The translations under genes were made by a program, and so were the position numbers. A DNA stretch of 64,000 bases from Archilochus colubris (lineage: Eukaryota > Chordata > Aves > Apodiformes > Trochilidae), in assembly GCA_023079485.1 (NCBI GenBank), contig CM041090.1, positions 3,077,163 to 3,141,162 on the forward strand, in the 5' to 3' direction. Numbering within the stretch: position 1 is the first letter of the stretch; every line of letters begins with the position of its first letter. The notes beneath the pieces were generated by a model. It worked only from the letters and a program-made list of their open reading frames with translations. It had not been told where the DNA came from and did not search any database. Positions 26,901-37,569 of this stretch are shown in pieces.

Positions 26901-29641
26901 CATGCACACTGCAGCTCTCTGTGGAAACCTCATCAAATTACAACCTCCCTCCAGTGAGAACTGAAAGGGTGCTGAGCAGCAGCCACTGCAAGCGACATCA
27001 AACCCACAGCTTCCCTTCAGGGGGGACACCCAAGCCTGAGAGCTGTCACCCTGGCTTTCCTTCCTGCATGGCTGCCCCACTGCCACCCAGGCAGGACCTG
27101 GCTTTCCTCCCCCAAGAAACCAGGAGAACCCATGGGACCTGGGAGTTCAGGAGCAGCTGTCTTTGGACTGGTGGCAGCAAGGACTTCAGTTTTGCCCCAG
27201 AAGCCATACTGCTTCATGACCCCTGAAAGGGAGGTGTGCTCCTCTTGCTGCAGAGAAGGCAGGGTGAGGCTGTTGATGGAGATGAAGTGTGAAATGCCAC
27301 TCTCACTCCAGGCTTTTCAACATAAAAAGGAATATAAAGATCAGAGTTGAATGTCTGTTGACCCAGATCTTTTGGGATGTGGGATAGCTTCTGAAGGAGT
27401 CATTTGCCAAAGATTGGAGAAGCAGAATGTCATAACCCTTAGACATATCCCTCACTGGTCTGCAGGGGTGTATGTGCCAAGAGGGAGGCATCCCTCATCT
27501 CTGATGTCTCTGACTGACCGTATGTCTTTTAAAGCCTTTGTAAGAAGCCTTTTTTAGGTGCCAAGGTAAATGAGAGCTGCACACCCCTTTACCACACTGT
27601 CTCTCATCTCATTGCTGCTCTGCATCTTTGAACAGAGCAGTTCCCTTGAACTCAGTTGTTGCCCACCCAAGCACTTACAGAATCCTCCTGCAGTAGCAGA
27701 AGGACAAGGGCAGGAAAAAGTGTCACTGTCTGTGCAGTTGCTTTAGTTTGTGGCCCATCATGAAACATTCAGTTTAGCAACCTTTATTTCAAGGCTGCCT
27801 TTTGCCACAAGTCCTTGCAATCAATATTTCTGTTCAGCTACCCACAGCAGAATGAACAGTGATCAAGATGCTGGCTGCCATTGCTACATCCTGGGCACAC
27901 TGGTGAGCAAATCTGGTACTGCTGAGGCCCAGACAGAGCTGAAGAAGAAAGTGCTTCACACCCTCTGGGAGGAGCCCCTGAAATTCCCTTTAGCAGAGGA
28001 GGAGATGCCAGAGGGAACACTGACCCTCACCCTGAGAAACTGCGACAAGTTCTCCCGACACAGCATTGTGGGGGAACTCAAACTCAGCCTTGCTACCATG
28101 GAGGAGTCCTTTGGGGTGGCCCAGTGCAAAAGGCTGAAGAGCCCCGAGAAGGTAAGGACCCAGCCTGTGTGGGGAGTTCAGAACTGTAGCTAGGAGCTAG
28201 TTCAGAACTGTAGCTAGGAACAGGTAGCACAGAGGGTGAGCAATGCAGAGCGCCACTAACATTGTCACTAAGCATGCTGGAATAAATTCTAGCCTGTCAC
28301 CATCAGGGGTGAGGGCTCTTTACTGAGTTGGCCACAGACACAGAATACAGAGGCAGCATTTCTGATTTCCATTCATGCTAATTTGTATGATTGGCACTTG
28401 AGTGCTAACAGGGCTGGCCATGCTCAAAAACCTCTGGCAGAGAGACAGGCAGCCCAAACAAATGGGTGGTCTGAGTTTAATAAACTCCAAGCACCAGGCT
28501 AAATATTTGCCTAATAGCTGCAAATTGCCTGCTGTTTGCTGTACCAGAGAAATTATTCCAATGGAATGATTTCAATTCCTAGAGTGATATTGATGGAGTA
28601 GACACACACACACACCTCATCTACCATGGGATGTGCTTTGTAACCAAGCCCCAAGGAAGAAGCAATGACCCAAGTAGAGTCCCTAACACAGTGCCCACTC
28701 TGCCTGGGTCCAGCTCCACAGCTTTGCCTGGAAACACAGCAGCGTTCTTCTCCAGGCTGGCAGCACAAGGTTAACATTAAGAGGACTGCTGAGCAGTGCC
28801 CCAGTTTGAGCTGAGGATGTGCAGTGAAAGCTGAATTTGCGTCATCTGGGACCTGAGAGAGCCAAGCATTGCACAGATACCTTACATCCAGGTCCTGAAT
28901 CATTCATTGAGAATCAGAGCAGAAGGGAGTGAGGAAGAGCTGATCAAAAAAAAAAAAAAAAAAAGGAGCTATTTTTGACATCATCCATCCAGGAACAAAG
29001 TTACTGGGCTTCAAAGTCTGACATCTCCTTGAAAAGCCAGGAGCTACAGAAATTTCATTGCTGGCTTCCCATTAATTCTCCCACACAGAAGGGAAGGAGC
29101 TCAGAGGGGATCTTACAGCTAACCAGGTAGTGTAATTAGCATTCAGGAATTCACGGACTGCTGGGAGCAATGCAAAGTGTAGATATTGCAGACTGATATC
29201 CTTATCTTGTCTTCCTTCCCTCCCAGTGCTTTGCTAATGACAGTGATGATGGTGGCTCCTTGCATAGCACCTTCCAATTTGTGATTTCATGGTGCCCTGC
29301 ACACCTAATTCACTGGTGACCCCTTGATACTTTTTTAGTCCTTATTACAGAGAAGAGTGAGGTTCTGGTAGTTGTGTGGATTTGCAAGGCTGCAGCACAA
29401 AGTGCAGGTTATGGATTTAATAGGGAAAAAAAACAAACCAAAAACTCAAAGAAACAAAAAAGCAGAAGGGGGCTGGGAGGAAAAGTATTTCTGGCTTGGT
29501 CTTTTCATGCAAAACTCCATCACAGTCCAACTATTGTAGGTTTTGGTTTCATATACATACAGGCTGGTCATAAACTTGATCAGAATACTAGGAGATAGAA
29601 AGGCAGAGGTAGAAGATGTGAGGTGTGTGTGAAAGGTATAG

Positions 29642-29675
<34 letters not shown>

Positions 29676-31727
29676 ACGTTCACAGAATCCTGCCAGACCC
29701 TGCCCCAGTCTCCACTGGCTCTGTCTGTGCCTGGAGCTACAGGACCCAAATTATAGCCAAGAGCTATAGAGTGGGACAGGGTGAGATGTAGAGGGGATAA
29801 ACAAAAGCAGCTGATGTCTTGCCCAGGCAGTGGTTCTGTAGTGAGATGGTATTAGTGTGTGTCCCTCAGATGTACAAACACCTCATTTTTTGTCGTGGGC
29901 AAATAGCCATTTGAATCTGCAGGTTGGGTTTTTTAAGATCCACATAGATTTAGGATGGGTGTTCCATCAGTTAAATGCATCTGAGCCCTTTGTTGCTACC
30001 TGAGTGCAGAAAAAAAAAAAAATAAAAATTACTAGCATTGGTTTGGGATTGAATTTCAGGCTTCCTTGCTAATGGTCTCCCACCTGATTTGTGCACGACA
30101 AATAAGTCATTGGAACCAGACAGTGATGACAGCCATGTTTTCTGGAGAGTCAGTCTGCTGATGCAGAGCATACAGGGGCCTGGCCTGCCCTGCTGAGAGT
30201 AAACGAGTGAAAACTTCATTTGAAATATTTATGGCTCGCTCTGAAGGGAGAGAGTGGAGAAGGGCTGCCTGTCCTAAAGCCTGTAAATCATGCTGAGGAG
30301 TCCAAAGGGAGTCTGTTCAATTGACATCAGCTTTCTGGGACTCTTCTGGGTCATTAACTTCATCCTAAACCAGCTCTGTGTCACGGAGAGAATAGCTGCT
30401 CCCCCCTGCCCCTGGATGGTAAGCACCGGCGTGGGATTTCAGAGGGAGGAAAAGCCAAAGGCTGTGCCAAGCTCAGGGAGGATTTCAGCCTGGCTGGGTT
30501 TTCCCAAACCAAGGAGAAGGTTCAGAAGGTGTCAGAGAAGGTTCAGCTCCAGCTGGAGGGTCTGGCTATTTGGCACAGACCTGGCTATCACCTGCTAGAC
30601 ATGTGTGGGCTGGGGTCCACATCTGGTCAGAGCCTAAAGAGCAGGTTCTGAAGGGTAAGTTATGAGAAGCAATCAAAAAGCACGGGACAGCTAGATAATC
30701 TCTCAAAAAGGAGAGTCTGACTACCTGCATGTAGTTCAGCCCCAAATCCTCTTCTTCTGACGAAATATTCCACTATAAGTAGATGTTAGGAAGCAGTTAC
30801 CTTCCAGTGGCAAAGGAAAACAGTAACCCACATGATGGGGGCCTCATGAGTGGAGCAGCCCTCTCAGACAGCTCTGCCAGGTTTCTTCCCTGTACAAGAC
30901 AGAAACTCAACTTGGTTGGTGCATGACCTTCCACCCATCACCTTTTGTAGTTTTCCCAATGTTATGGCCAAGATGGTATAAAAAATTAACCCTTCCTGTG
31001 TCTCCCTTCCCAGGAGCCATCTACAGGCCATGGGGAGGTTCTTCTCTCTATCAGCTACCTGCCAGCAGCTAACCGCCTGCTAGTGGTAATTATTAAGGCT
31101 AAAAATCTCCATTCCAAGCAGCTGAAAGATCTACTTGGCAATGGTGAGTAGAATAGCATGAAAACAGAGACTGTTGTTTCTGCAAGTAAATCTAGAAAGA
31201 AAGTGGGAAGGGTGATGTTTGCCAGGAAAAAAATGAAACATATATGTTTGGCTTAGAAAGCCAAAGAGATTTTAGCAGTTTCTGAAACTTGAAAAACAAA
31301 CCCACCAAGATCAGTGTTTCTTGCGTTTTCTCTCTCAGTCTGATGTCACCAGTTAAAAACTCTCTTGCATTCATTTTGTTGCAGGCTTATTTATATGGTG
31401 TCTCTCTCCACTTCCTATGCAGATGTTTCTGTCAAGGTGACGCTGAGGCATCAGTCCTTGAAGCTGAAGAAGAAGCAGACCAAACGTGCCAAGCACAAGA
31501 TCAACCCAGTCTGGAATGAGATGATCATGTTTGAGGTGCCCCACGAGCTCCTGAGTGCCTCCAGCGTGGAGCTGGAAATGCTGAGCCAGGATGCTGCTGG
31601 GCAGAGCCACGTGCTTGGCAAGTGTAGCCTGGGCTTGCAGGTCACAGGCACGGAGAGGAACCACTGGGAAGAAATGCTGAGGAACCCCAGGAGACAGATA
31701 GCCATGTGGCACCAGCTCCACATGTAG
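17809..31727 (+). CDS. SYT13: Synaptotagmin-13, complete coding gene (six exons)
   Basis: The joined exons 17809-17991, 24111-24333, 26201-26335, 27838-28151, 31014-31143 and 31423-31727 give 1290 nt, or 429 residues plus TAG. Human SYT13 is about 426 residues. All introns are GT-AG and all phases agree. The protein is an atypical synaptotagmin involved in membrane trafficking. It has a short N-terminus, one membrane segment (about residues 7-27), a Cys-rich juxtamembrane CFCKC likely to be palmitoylated, a linker, C2A (about 158-280) and C2B (about 290-420), ending in the family WHQL motif (424-427). The aspartates that bind calcium in SYT1 are mostly absent from the C2 loops, consistent with the family's known calcium independence. 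It converges on PRDM11. The assignment rests on near-identity of many segments to the SYT13 I recall. Confidence 0.96.
19768..20299 (-). mobile_element. CR1 LINE, 5'-truncated, antisense in SYT13 intron 1
   Basis: On the - strand this begins CTGGTGAGGCC (near 20299) and reads [40 protein letters not shown] and [15 protein letters not shown]. It ends with GAGGTCCCTTCCAACCC and the octamer tail, seen on + as AGAATCATAGAATCATAGAA at 19768-19787. The frame is interrupted near 20140. Its 5' truncation point is the same as that of the copy at 4017. Confidence 0.94.
21559..21599. repeat. Two-copy tandem duplication, 19 bp, period 22
   Basis: ACTGGTAGGACAGGAGCTT occurs at 21559-21577 and again, identical, at 21581-21599 inside SYT13 intron 1. 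Perfect identity suggests a recent event. Confidence 0.85.
22664..23400 (-). mobile_element. CR1 LINE, 5'-truncated, antisense, longest intact frame in window
   Basis: The - strand frame ending at 22743 is open for over 200 CR1 codons: [80 protein letters not shown] and [20 protein letters not shown]. This is the C-terminal end of the CR1 polymerase protein. The 3' end shows as ATAGAATCATAGAATTGGCT at 22665-22684 on +. No frame break is seen, so this is the youngest-looking copy. The 5' limit near 23400 is approximate. Confidence 0.94.
24111..24333 (+). CDS. SYT13: SYT13 coding exon 2
   Basis: The acceptor TTTTCAG is followed by [20 protein letters not shown], one of the best-conserved SYT13 stretches. 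Codons 62-135 plus the first base of 136. The exon encodes the linker between the membrane segment and C2A, and ends ELFVLPQN at the donor GTAGGA, in phase 1. Confidence 0.95.
24334..26200 (+). other. SYT13: SYT13 intron 2
   Basis: A 1.9-kb GT-AG intron. It contains T-runs at about 24570 and 24780-24795 and no recognisable repeat or gene. Confidence 0.85.
26201..26335 (+). CDS. SYT13: SYT13 coding exon 3
   Basis: A 135-nt exon, codons 136-180 with split codons at both ends (phase 1 in and out). It encodes [18 protein letters not shown], then the start of C2[21 protein letters not shown]. The acceptor is TTCCAG and the donor is GTAAGG. Confidence 0.95.
26336..27837 (+). other. SYT13: SYT13 intron 3
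   Basis: A 1.5-kb intron with a T-rich tract at about 26596-26628 and short non-coding frames. No recognisable repeat. Confidence 0.8.
27838..28151 (+). CDS. SYT13: SYT13 coding exon 4
   Basis: A 314-nt exon, codons 181-285. It encodes the rest of C2A, including [32 protein letters not shown] and [20 protein letters not shown]. Two nearer AG sites (after CCCACAG and CCCACAGCAG) would give a stop or the wrong phase. Only TTCAG at 27833-27837 keeps the frame and restores the conserved LEA at the junction. The donor is GTAAGG, in phase 0. The DQDAGCHC loop lacks the DPY-type calcium loop of SYT1. Confidence 0.93.
28175..28219. repeat. Two-copy tandem duplication, 21 bp, period 24
   Basis: AGTTCAGAACTGTAGCTAGGA occurs at 28175-28195 and 28199-28219. 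It begins 24 bases after the exon 4 donor. Confidence 0.85.
29646..29673. repeat. (TG)n microsatellite
   Basis: An uninterrupted TG dinucleotide run of about 14 units in SYT13 intron 4. Confidence 0.9.
31014..31143 (+). CDS. SYT13: SYT13 coding exon 5
   Basis: A 130-nt exon, codons 286-328 plus one base, entering in phase 0 and leaving in phase 1. It encodes the start of C2B, with [19 protein letters not shown] and [18 protein letters not shown]. The acceptor is CTTCCCAG and the donor GTGAGT. Confidence 0.95.
31144..31422 (+). other. SYT13: SYT13 intron 5
   Basis: A short 279-nt GT-AG intron. Nothing notable inside. Confidence 0.9.
31423..31727 (+). CDS. SYT13: SYT13 coding exon 6 (terminal)
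   Basis: Codons 329-429 and the stop TAG at 31725-31727. It encodes the core of C2[40 protein letters not shown] and the C-terminal [12 protein letters not shown]. The polybasic KKKQTKRAK strand is the surface used for phospholipid or partner binding in other synaptotagmins. The loop SQDAAGQS keeps only one of the acidic residues that bind calcium in SYT1. Confidence 0.96.
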
Positions 31728-33104
31728 GTTGCCACCAGCCTGGGGAAATAAGCTGCATTTCCCCTTCCACCTTCCCTTTCACAAAGTTGCTTGGCACAGC
31801 ATTCCTCTTCCACCACTTTCTCCGATTTTCCCACTTCATCCTAGCCCAGGAAACTGTCTAGAAAAATGTATTTGAAGACCAACTTCTCACCTAACCAAGT
31901 GGTTCTCTCAAACAACATATTTGGCTACCAGAATGATTTGAATAATTTTTCTTAGCCTGCAGTTTCTGTAAGGTCCCTGTTTCTGCAGAAGAGCAGAGGC
32001 AACCAAGGATAACATGGAAATGTAAGCCACTCCCTGGTTTTACTGTCACTGGTTTTCATACTTCACAAAACTGTGACAAATTAAGATCATGAAACTTTCA
32101 CTCCAGACCCAAAGTACCAGTATGAAAGACACAGTGGAACCAATGTGCAGCAGGGGGATACCTGAAAGAAGATATGGAATTAAGGGAGAGGTCTGAGAAA
32201 GAAGAGAAAGTGTGACAGCCACCACTTTCATCCTGTGTAGACTTTGAAGCACACACTGCCAAACAAGAAGCTAAATACCTTCCTTCACTTTTGTTTCCTG
32301 GAGTGTCCTCTTATTTAGGATTCATGAAAACTGATAAAAATACATATGTTTCAGGATCCTTTAGCAGAATACTTATACCTTCTGTCTTTTCACAGTGTCA
32401 CACAGGAAGACCCAAAACAGGGACAAAAAGTTATTACTGATTTTACCTCCGAAAATTTGGAACAAATCTCTCTGCTTACTGCCACGTTTTCTGTTTGGGT
32501 TCTTCTGAGCCAGAAAGTTTCAAATGCTGTAATTATACAACAACTAAGACTAGACAAAAGAAGTGGGATCATTTCATACCTTTGCAGTTGATTGATGGGT
32601 TTGGGTTGACAGTTAACTATCACACTCAAATCCTCATACCAGCATTACTCAGAGACTACCCTTAAGAACTGCCATGTGTTTCATCACTTCCAGACAGAAG
32701 GAATTTGCTGACCAGGCAGACTCTCCAGGGCTTGTTTCTGTGTGTGTGTACACTTTCAAGATTCAAAGTGGCTTAAATGTTACTGTTTACTGTCCCTTTT
32801 TTGTGTCTAGATAGACTATATGACCTCATAAGCACACTGCTTGTCCTACCACTTTATTTCAATAAGTAGAAACAGCTTTTAGGGACTTGCATGGGGGCAA
32901 GGAACCAGAAATCTAAAACTAGAACCATCTAGTTTGTAGCACTGAAAAAGACAGAGAGCTTTGGTTTTGCAGGGGCAGCTTGACCCCTTGTTTAGTCCAA
33001 AATAGTCAGCTAGGCTTGATCCCATCCTATTTTGATGACTTAGTTAAAAAGCAGACTGCCAAGTGAAGGCTGCCAGCCTGTTGGCAAAGGGAAACCACCA
33101 GAAC
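31728..33104 (+). other. Probable SYT13 3' UTR and flank, end not resolved
   Basis: This is sequence downstream of the SYT13 stop. No canonical AATAAA occurs in this block; only AATAAG-type variants are seen, for example at 31746 and near 32863. The first clear + strand AATAAA I find is at 34884-34889, beyond an old CR1, so the end of the transcript is uncertain. Confidence 0.4.
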
Positions 33105-34120
33105 CAGTATCTGAAAACTGGCTGAAGTGCCAGGCTCAGAGGACAATGGACAGGGGAATGAAGTCCAGCTGGAAACCAGTCACTAGTGGGCACTGGGGCT
33201 GGCAGTGGGACTGCCACTGATCAATACCTTCATCAATGACTTGACAGAGGGGCAGAGAGTGCCCTCAGCAAGTGTGCAAATGACACAAAGCCAGGAGTAG
33301 TGGCTGATACATCAGGTGGTTGTGCAGCAGAGGGATGTGGAGAGGCTGGAGGAATGGGGTGACAGCAACTTCCTGAAGTTCAACAAGAAGTGCCAAGTCC
33401 TGCACCTGTGGAAGAACAGCCCCATGCATGTTTGCAGTGCTGGGGGTTGATTGTATGGAAAGCAAGTTCCCAGAAAAGGACCTGGATGTCCATGTTGAGC
33501 ATGGGCCAGCAATGTGTTCCTGCAGCAAAAAAAAGGCCAAAAGTGTCTTGGGCATTGTCAGCAGGCCAAGAGGGGTGATCCTTCCCCTGTACTCATCACT
33601 GGTGAGGTCATATCTGGAGTGCTGTGTCCAGCTCTGGGCTCCACAGTGCAAGAAATACAAAGACTTACTGGAGAAAGTAGAGCAAATGGTCATGAGATGA
33701 TTAAGGGACTGGAAAATCTTCTGTAGGAGGAGAGGCTGAGAGAGTTGGGACTGCTCAGTCTGGTCAAGAGAAGGGTTGAAGGATGGAATTTATCTGGGAG
33801 AGAAAAGAAGATGAAGACAGACTCTTCTCAGTGGTGCCCAGTGACAGAACAAGAGGCAAGGGCACAGATCACAGTACAGGAAATTCCAACTGAACATGTG
33901 AAAACATCGAATTAAAAAAAACCCACCTTTTTTTACTGTGGGGATGGTCAAACACTGGAACAAGTTGCCAAGAAAAGTTGTTGGTAGGCCCCAACCTTGG
34001 AGACACTCAAAATCTGTCAGGATACATCACTGAACAACTCTGCTCCAGTTTATCCTGCTTGGAGCAAGGGTGGGTTTGGACAAGATGATCTCTGGAGGGC
34101 TCTTCAGGGGTGCTGTGATG
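33105..34120 (+). mobile_element. Old CR1 LINE fragment, + orientation, about 1 kb
   Basis: Diverged CR1 polymerase region reaching farther 5' than the other copies. Recognisable words are TCCAGCTGGAAACCAGTCAC, CTTCATCAATGACTTGACAG, GAAGTTCAACAAGAAGTGCC, ATGTTGAGCATGGGCCAGCA, a VRSYLECCVQLWAP frame (near 33600) and GATGATCTCTGGAGGGCTCT at the 3' end. Stops and frameshifts interrupt it throughout and it lacks the octamer tail. It lies between the convergent SYT13 and PRDM11 genes. Confidence 0.85.
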
Positions 34121-37100
34121 CACACTTAAAACTCTGTCATCTTTACACTTCTATTCCCTTCCTAGGTGGTGGAGCCAGGAGTTATAGAATCATTTTAATG
34201 AGAGTGATGAAAACAGCTTTGATCAACCTACCAATGAACCAGAAAAGCACAGTATGTTAATGAATCTTGTACCCAGTGTTTTCATCTCTGATACTGCTCC
34301 ATTAGCTATAGGGGATCTGAACAAAAAGAAAATTGGCTTCTTGTTTTCATCTATGTTTTGTTTTGTTGCTTTTTTTTAATTATTATTATTAACAGAAAGC
34401 TGTAGGATAGTGTGAGTAAAATCGACATGGGGTTTTAGTTGATAGTGAATTCTTAATAGTTGCTGTGTTCATGATTTGCCTGGAGATGTTCCTATAGATT
34501 TTGAATAATTTTTTTTCCCATTTAAGTGCAGAATTCATCGTGATGTTGGCCTCTTTGACATACAGGCTCCTGCCAGTGCTGTGATTCTTCCTTTTTTAGG
34601 GTAATGATCAGAAGGATAACTTCATGGTATGATGCTATTTGCCTGGCACCAGAAAGCCCAGAGGGGCAAATATTTGCTTTTCTGCCAGGGGATTTCTCCT
34701 CCTGCTTATTTTAATGAGCCTTTTATAACATCTTGGTGTCTGACTGTAAACAGGATTATCTGCCTCTGCTCCTGGTGATTTTGTCACACCCTGTAACCAG
34801 ACAGCAATCCCACGGCACCTAAAGGAACAGCCCCTTGCAAGCTGATTGTGCTGGAACAAAACCAGGGCCTCTCTTACAGCAGAAATAAAGGTGTCTGTAT
34901 GCACTACTTAAACACAGATCTGGCTGAGGAGCAAAACGATGCCCTCAGAGTTCAAAGCTGTCCCCTCCTGTGCTGCAGTGGGCTTGAAATGGGGCAGGGA
35001 GGAAGAGTGAGAACTCACGCATCTTTCCCGGCTGGATCGTTTCTCTTGCCTGGCATTTTATCCGTGGAAAGAATGTTTCCTGCATTCAGCAGAGCCTGAA
35101 CAAAGGCTGCCAGGTGTTTATTTAACGAGGCAGCCATTCGCAGGGCCGGGGCTGAAAGCAGGGTGCTGGCTGTCCTCAGTATCAGGAATGCTGCCTACGT
35201 GTGATACCGGAGGGACCGGGATGCTCAGCCCGGGCCCTTTTGAACTCTGCTAATAGGAGCTGATTTGTCATCGCATTCCAGAGCCCCTCTGAACCTCCTG
35301 GATCGCTTTGTTTAGCAATGCTCGGATGCCCCTGAGCCCCAGCACCCCAAGGGTCGGAGCCCAAAGCAGCCAAACCTCGAGGAGCTGCTGAGGGAGGTGA
35401 CAGCTTCAGGAACATAAACCCAAAGTATTTGGAAAATGCTCAGCGCTGTCACATCAAGTGGCTTGGGCAACTGTGAGCTGTAAAAATATCCCTGAGGTAC
35501 AACATGGCCAGGGAAGAGAGACAGGCAGCACCCCTGGTTCTCAGCTCCTGAAGCTGTAAGTAGAGGAGGTTTTCAGCTCCTGAAGCTGTAAGTAGAGGAG
35601 CACCACAAACGTGTCTTAAATCAAAGGGTGCAGCTTATAAAATGCATCGTAAGAGGGGAAGCAAAAAACCAATTGTGGCAATTAATGTTCTTAAGCTACA
35701 GCTGTGATCAAAAAGAGCCATTAGATTCCCCAGTGGCTTTTCAGTGGTTGCACAGATTATTTTTCCTACTATAACCCATTAACATGGAGCAGCTGGAAGC
35801 AAAAAAGACTGTTGTGAGGAAAGGAAAAAAAAAAAAAGAAAATAGGGGATGGTGGTGGTACAGTCTACCTGATCAAAATAATCCTTTCTACAAAGGTCCA
35901 GAGATTTTTTGGGCTTAAGGAGAGGGATTCACAGTCCCTCCTCTAGAATCCAAACAACACAGCTACTGTAAAACAGAATGAGAAATGCAGCTCCCCTGCT
36001 AAATCCATCCAGCATCACCTGGGAGAGGTGATCTCCTGCTGTGGCATCTGTTCAGAACAGGGGGACTGAGAGGCCAGAGGAAATAACTTGTGACTACATT
36101 AAAGAGTTACTTGGTTAAAACACAGATTGTAAGCATACATTGCTTTGCCTCTACCTGCCCTGAGAGCTAGATCTTCCAGGAAAATGACTTGGCCTGATTT
36201 TAGGCAATTTGTGCTCCAGTAGAAAAGATTAAAAAGCACAGATCATTGACAGTCACTGAAAAATCTCTGGGGTGTTTCAGACTCATTACTTGCCTCAGCC
36301 CCCTCCCCCAGTTGCAAAGGAGAGTGGTTGCAGCTGGTGTCCTGTAAGAGTAACACATTTTTCTACAGTTTTCCCCTGACTTGTTGTTCCAAATGTACCT
36401 TGTGCTTTACAAAGAGGTAATCCAACAGAACTAAATGGAAAATTACCTTCAACAGGGCTTGGAAAAATTTCAGGCTCAACTATTTTTCCAGGAGTTACTG
36501 TACTTTCAATACTTTGGACAAAAGTACTTTGCATTTTGCTAGAATCTGTCATTGCTATTATCTGGCAGTATTGTCCAAAGACACACTTTTTTTTTTCTTT
36601 TTTCCCCCAGAGTAGCCCAGGTTGTAATTTAGGCTCTAGGGATACAGCCTAAGATTTGCTCTAGTTTTCCTGATGTCTAAGATGAGTTGACTACAATGAT
36701 GCTTAGTGAGAGCAGGGAGCTACAAAGACTTGGACCACATTTCTTGCACTCTTCTGAAGGTCAGTTTGAAGAATGATTGAAGGGTAGATCTTTGACAGCA
36801 TTTTTTTATGTGTGCTCAGAGTTTAACTAAGTCTCAAAATACATTTGATTTGCTGAAAGATAGGCATGATGAATAACTACTATTACTCCACACTTCATAT
36901 TGTTTCTTCTGTTTGTAATTACCAAAAAAGAACAGTAGCAAAATGAAATAGTGCTTTGTGGCCTTCCAGCATGAGAAGGCTTTTCTGCTTACTTTGTCCT
37001 TTGGTGTCCCAGTGAGTTTGTTGTAGAGAGCCAGATCTTCGTTTGTCAACACTCTACGCTGTTTGCACAGTCCAAAGCACAAAAACAGAGCATGAGGCTC

Positions 37101-37512
37101 AGGCATTGTGTCTAATGTTACAGCACAACATGTAAATCACAGCAAATAAACAATCCCAAATAAAGAATCCACAGTATGTCTGTCTTACTTACTCTAGGGG
37201 AAGTCCCCTCTGCTTGCAGCTCACAGCAGGGATGCAGAGTCCTGGGTTGAGTCGACAGAAGGTCCCCTGAAGGTGTCATGGAGGGCAGGGGAGCAGCCAG
37301 CAAGGGAGACCTAACAAATCAGAGGAAATGTGTGGGCTCTTTCAGGAAGCTGGCAGCTAAACAAAGCTGTGAAGGCTTTCTTGCAGCTGAGGTGGTTAGG
37401 GAATAGGATTTGGTTATTGGATCCCCCCCACATACTGGCTCCCTCTCTGAAACCGAGCTAAGATGTGAATTTGGGTGCAGTCTCTTTGCCAATCTCAGTA
37501 CTCTCCAGGTGG
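34121..37512. other. Intergenic between SYT13 and PRDM11, no gene seen
   Basis: Low-complexity T-rich and ATT-repeat sequence lies at 34350-34395. A + strand AATAAA at 34884-34889 might end SYT13 transcripts. A 28-bp tandem duplication lies at 35541-35600. No exon-like frame or recognisable repeat otherwise. Confidence 0.5.
35541..35600. repeat. Two-copy tandem duplication, 28 bp, period 32
   Basis: The 28-bp unit beginning TCAGCTCCTGAAGCTGTAAG and ending TAGAGGAG occurs at 35541-35568 and, identical, at 35573-35600. Confidence 0.88.
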
Positions 37513-37569
37513 TGCTGATAATGATGTTTAAGGTCTCTTCCAACCAAAGCCATTCTGTGATACTCTGTG
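37513..37569 (+). mobile_element. CR1 3'-terminal scrap, + orientation
   Basis: GATGTTTAAGGTCTCTTCC followed by CATTCTGTGATACTCTGTG is the last part of a CR1 3' UTR with a decayed octamer tail. Only about 57 bp is recognisable. Confidence 0.75.

Larger units (their letters stand above)
28152..31013 (+). other. SYT13: SYT13 intron 4
   Basis: A 2.9-kb intron. It holds a 21-bp two-copy tandem repeat just inside the donor (28175-28219), a poly(A) run at 28945-28964 and a (TG)n microsatellite at 29646-29673. No gene is seen. Confidence 0.85.

Noticed and set aside
27833..27850. Alternative acceptors for SYT13 exon 4 after CCCACAG or CCCACAGCAG
   Set aside because: Both give a premature stop or the wrong phase with the phase-1 end of exon 3. 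Only the TTCAG at 27833-27837 keeps the frame.
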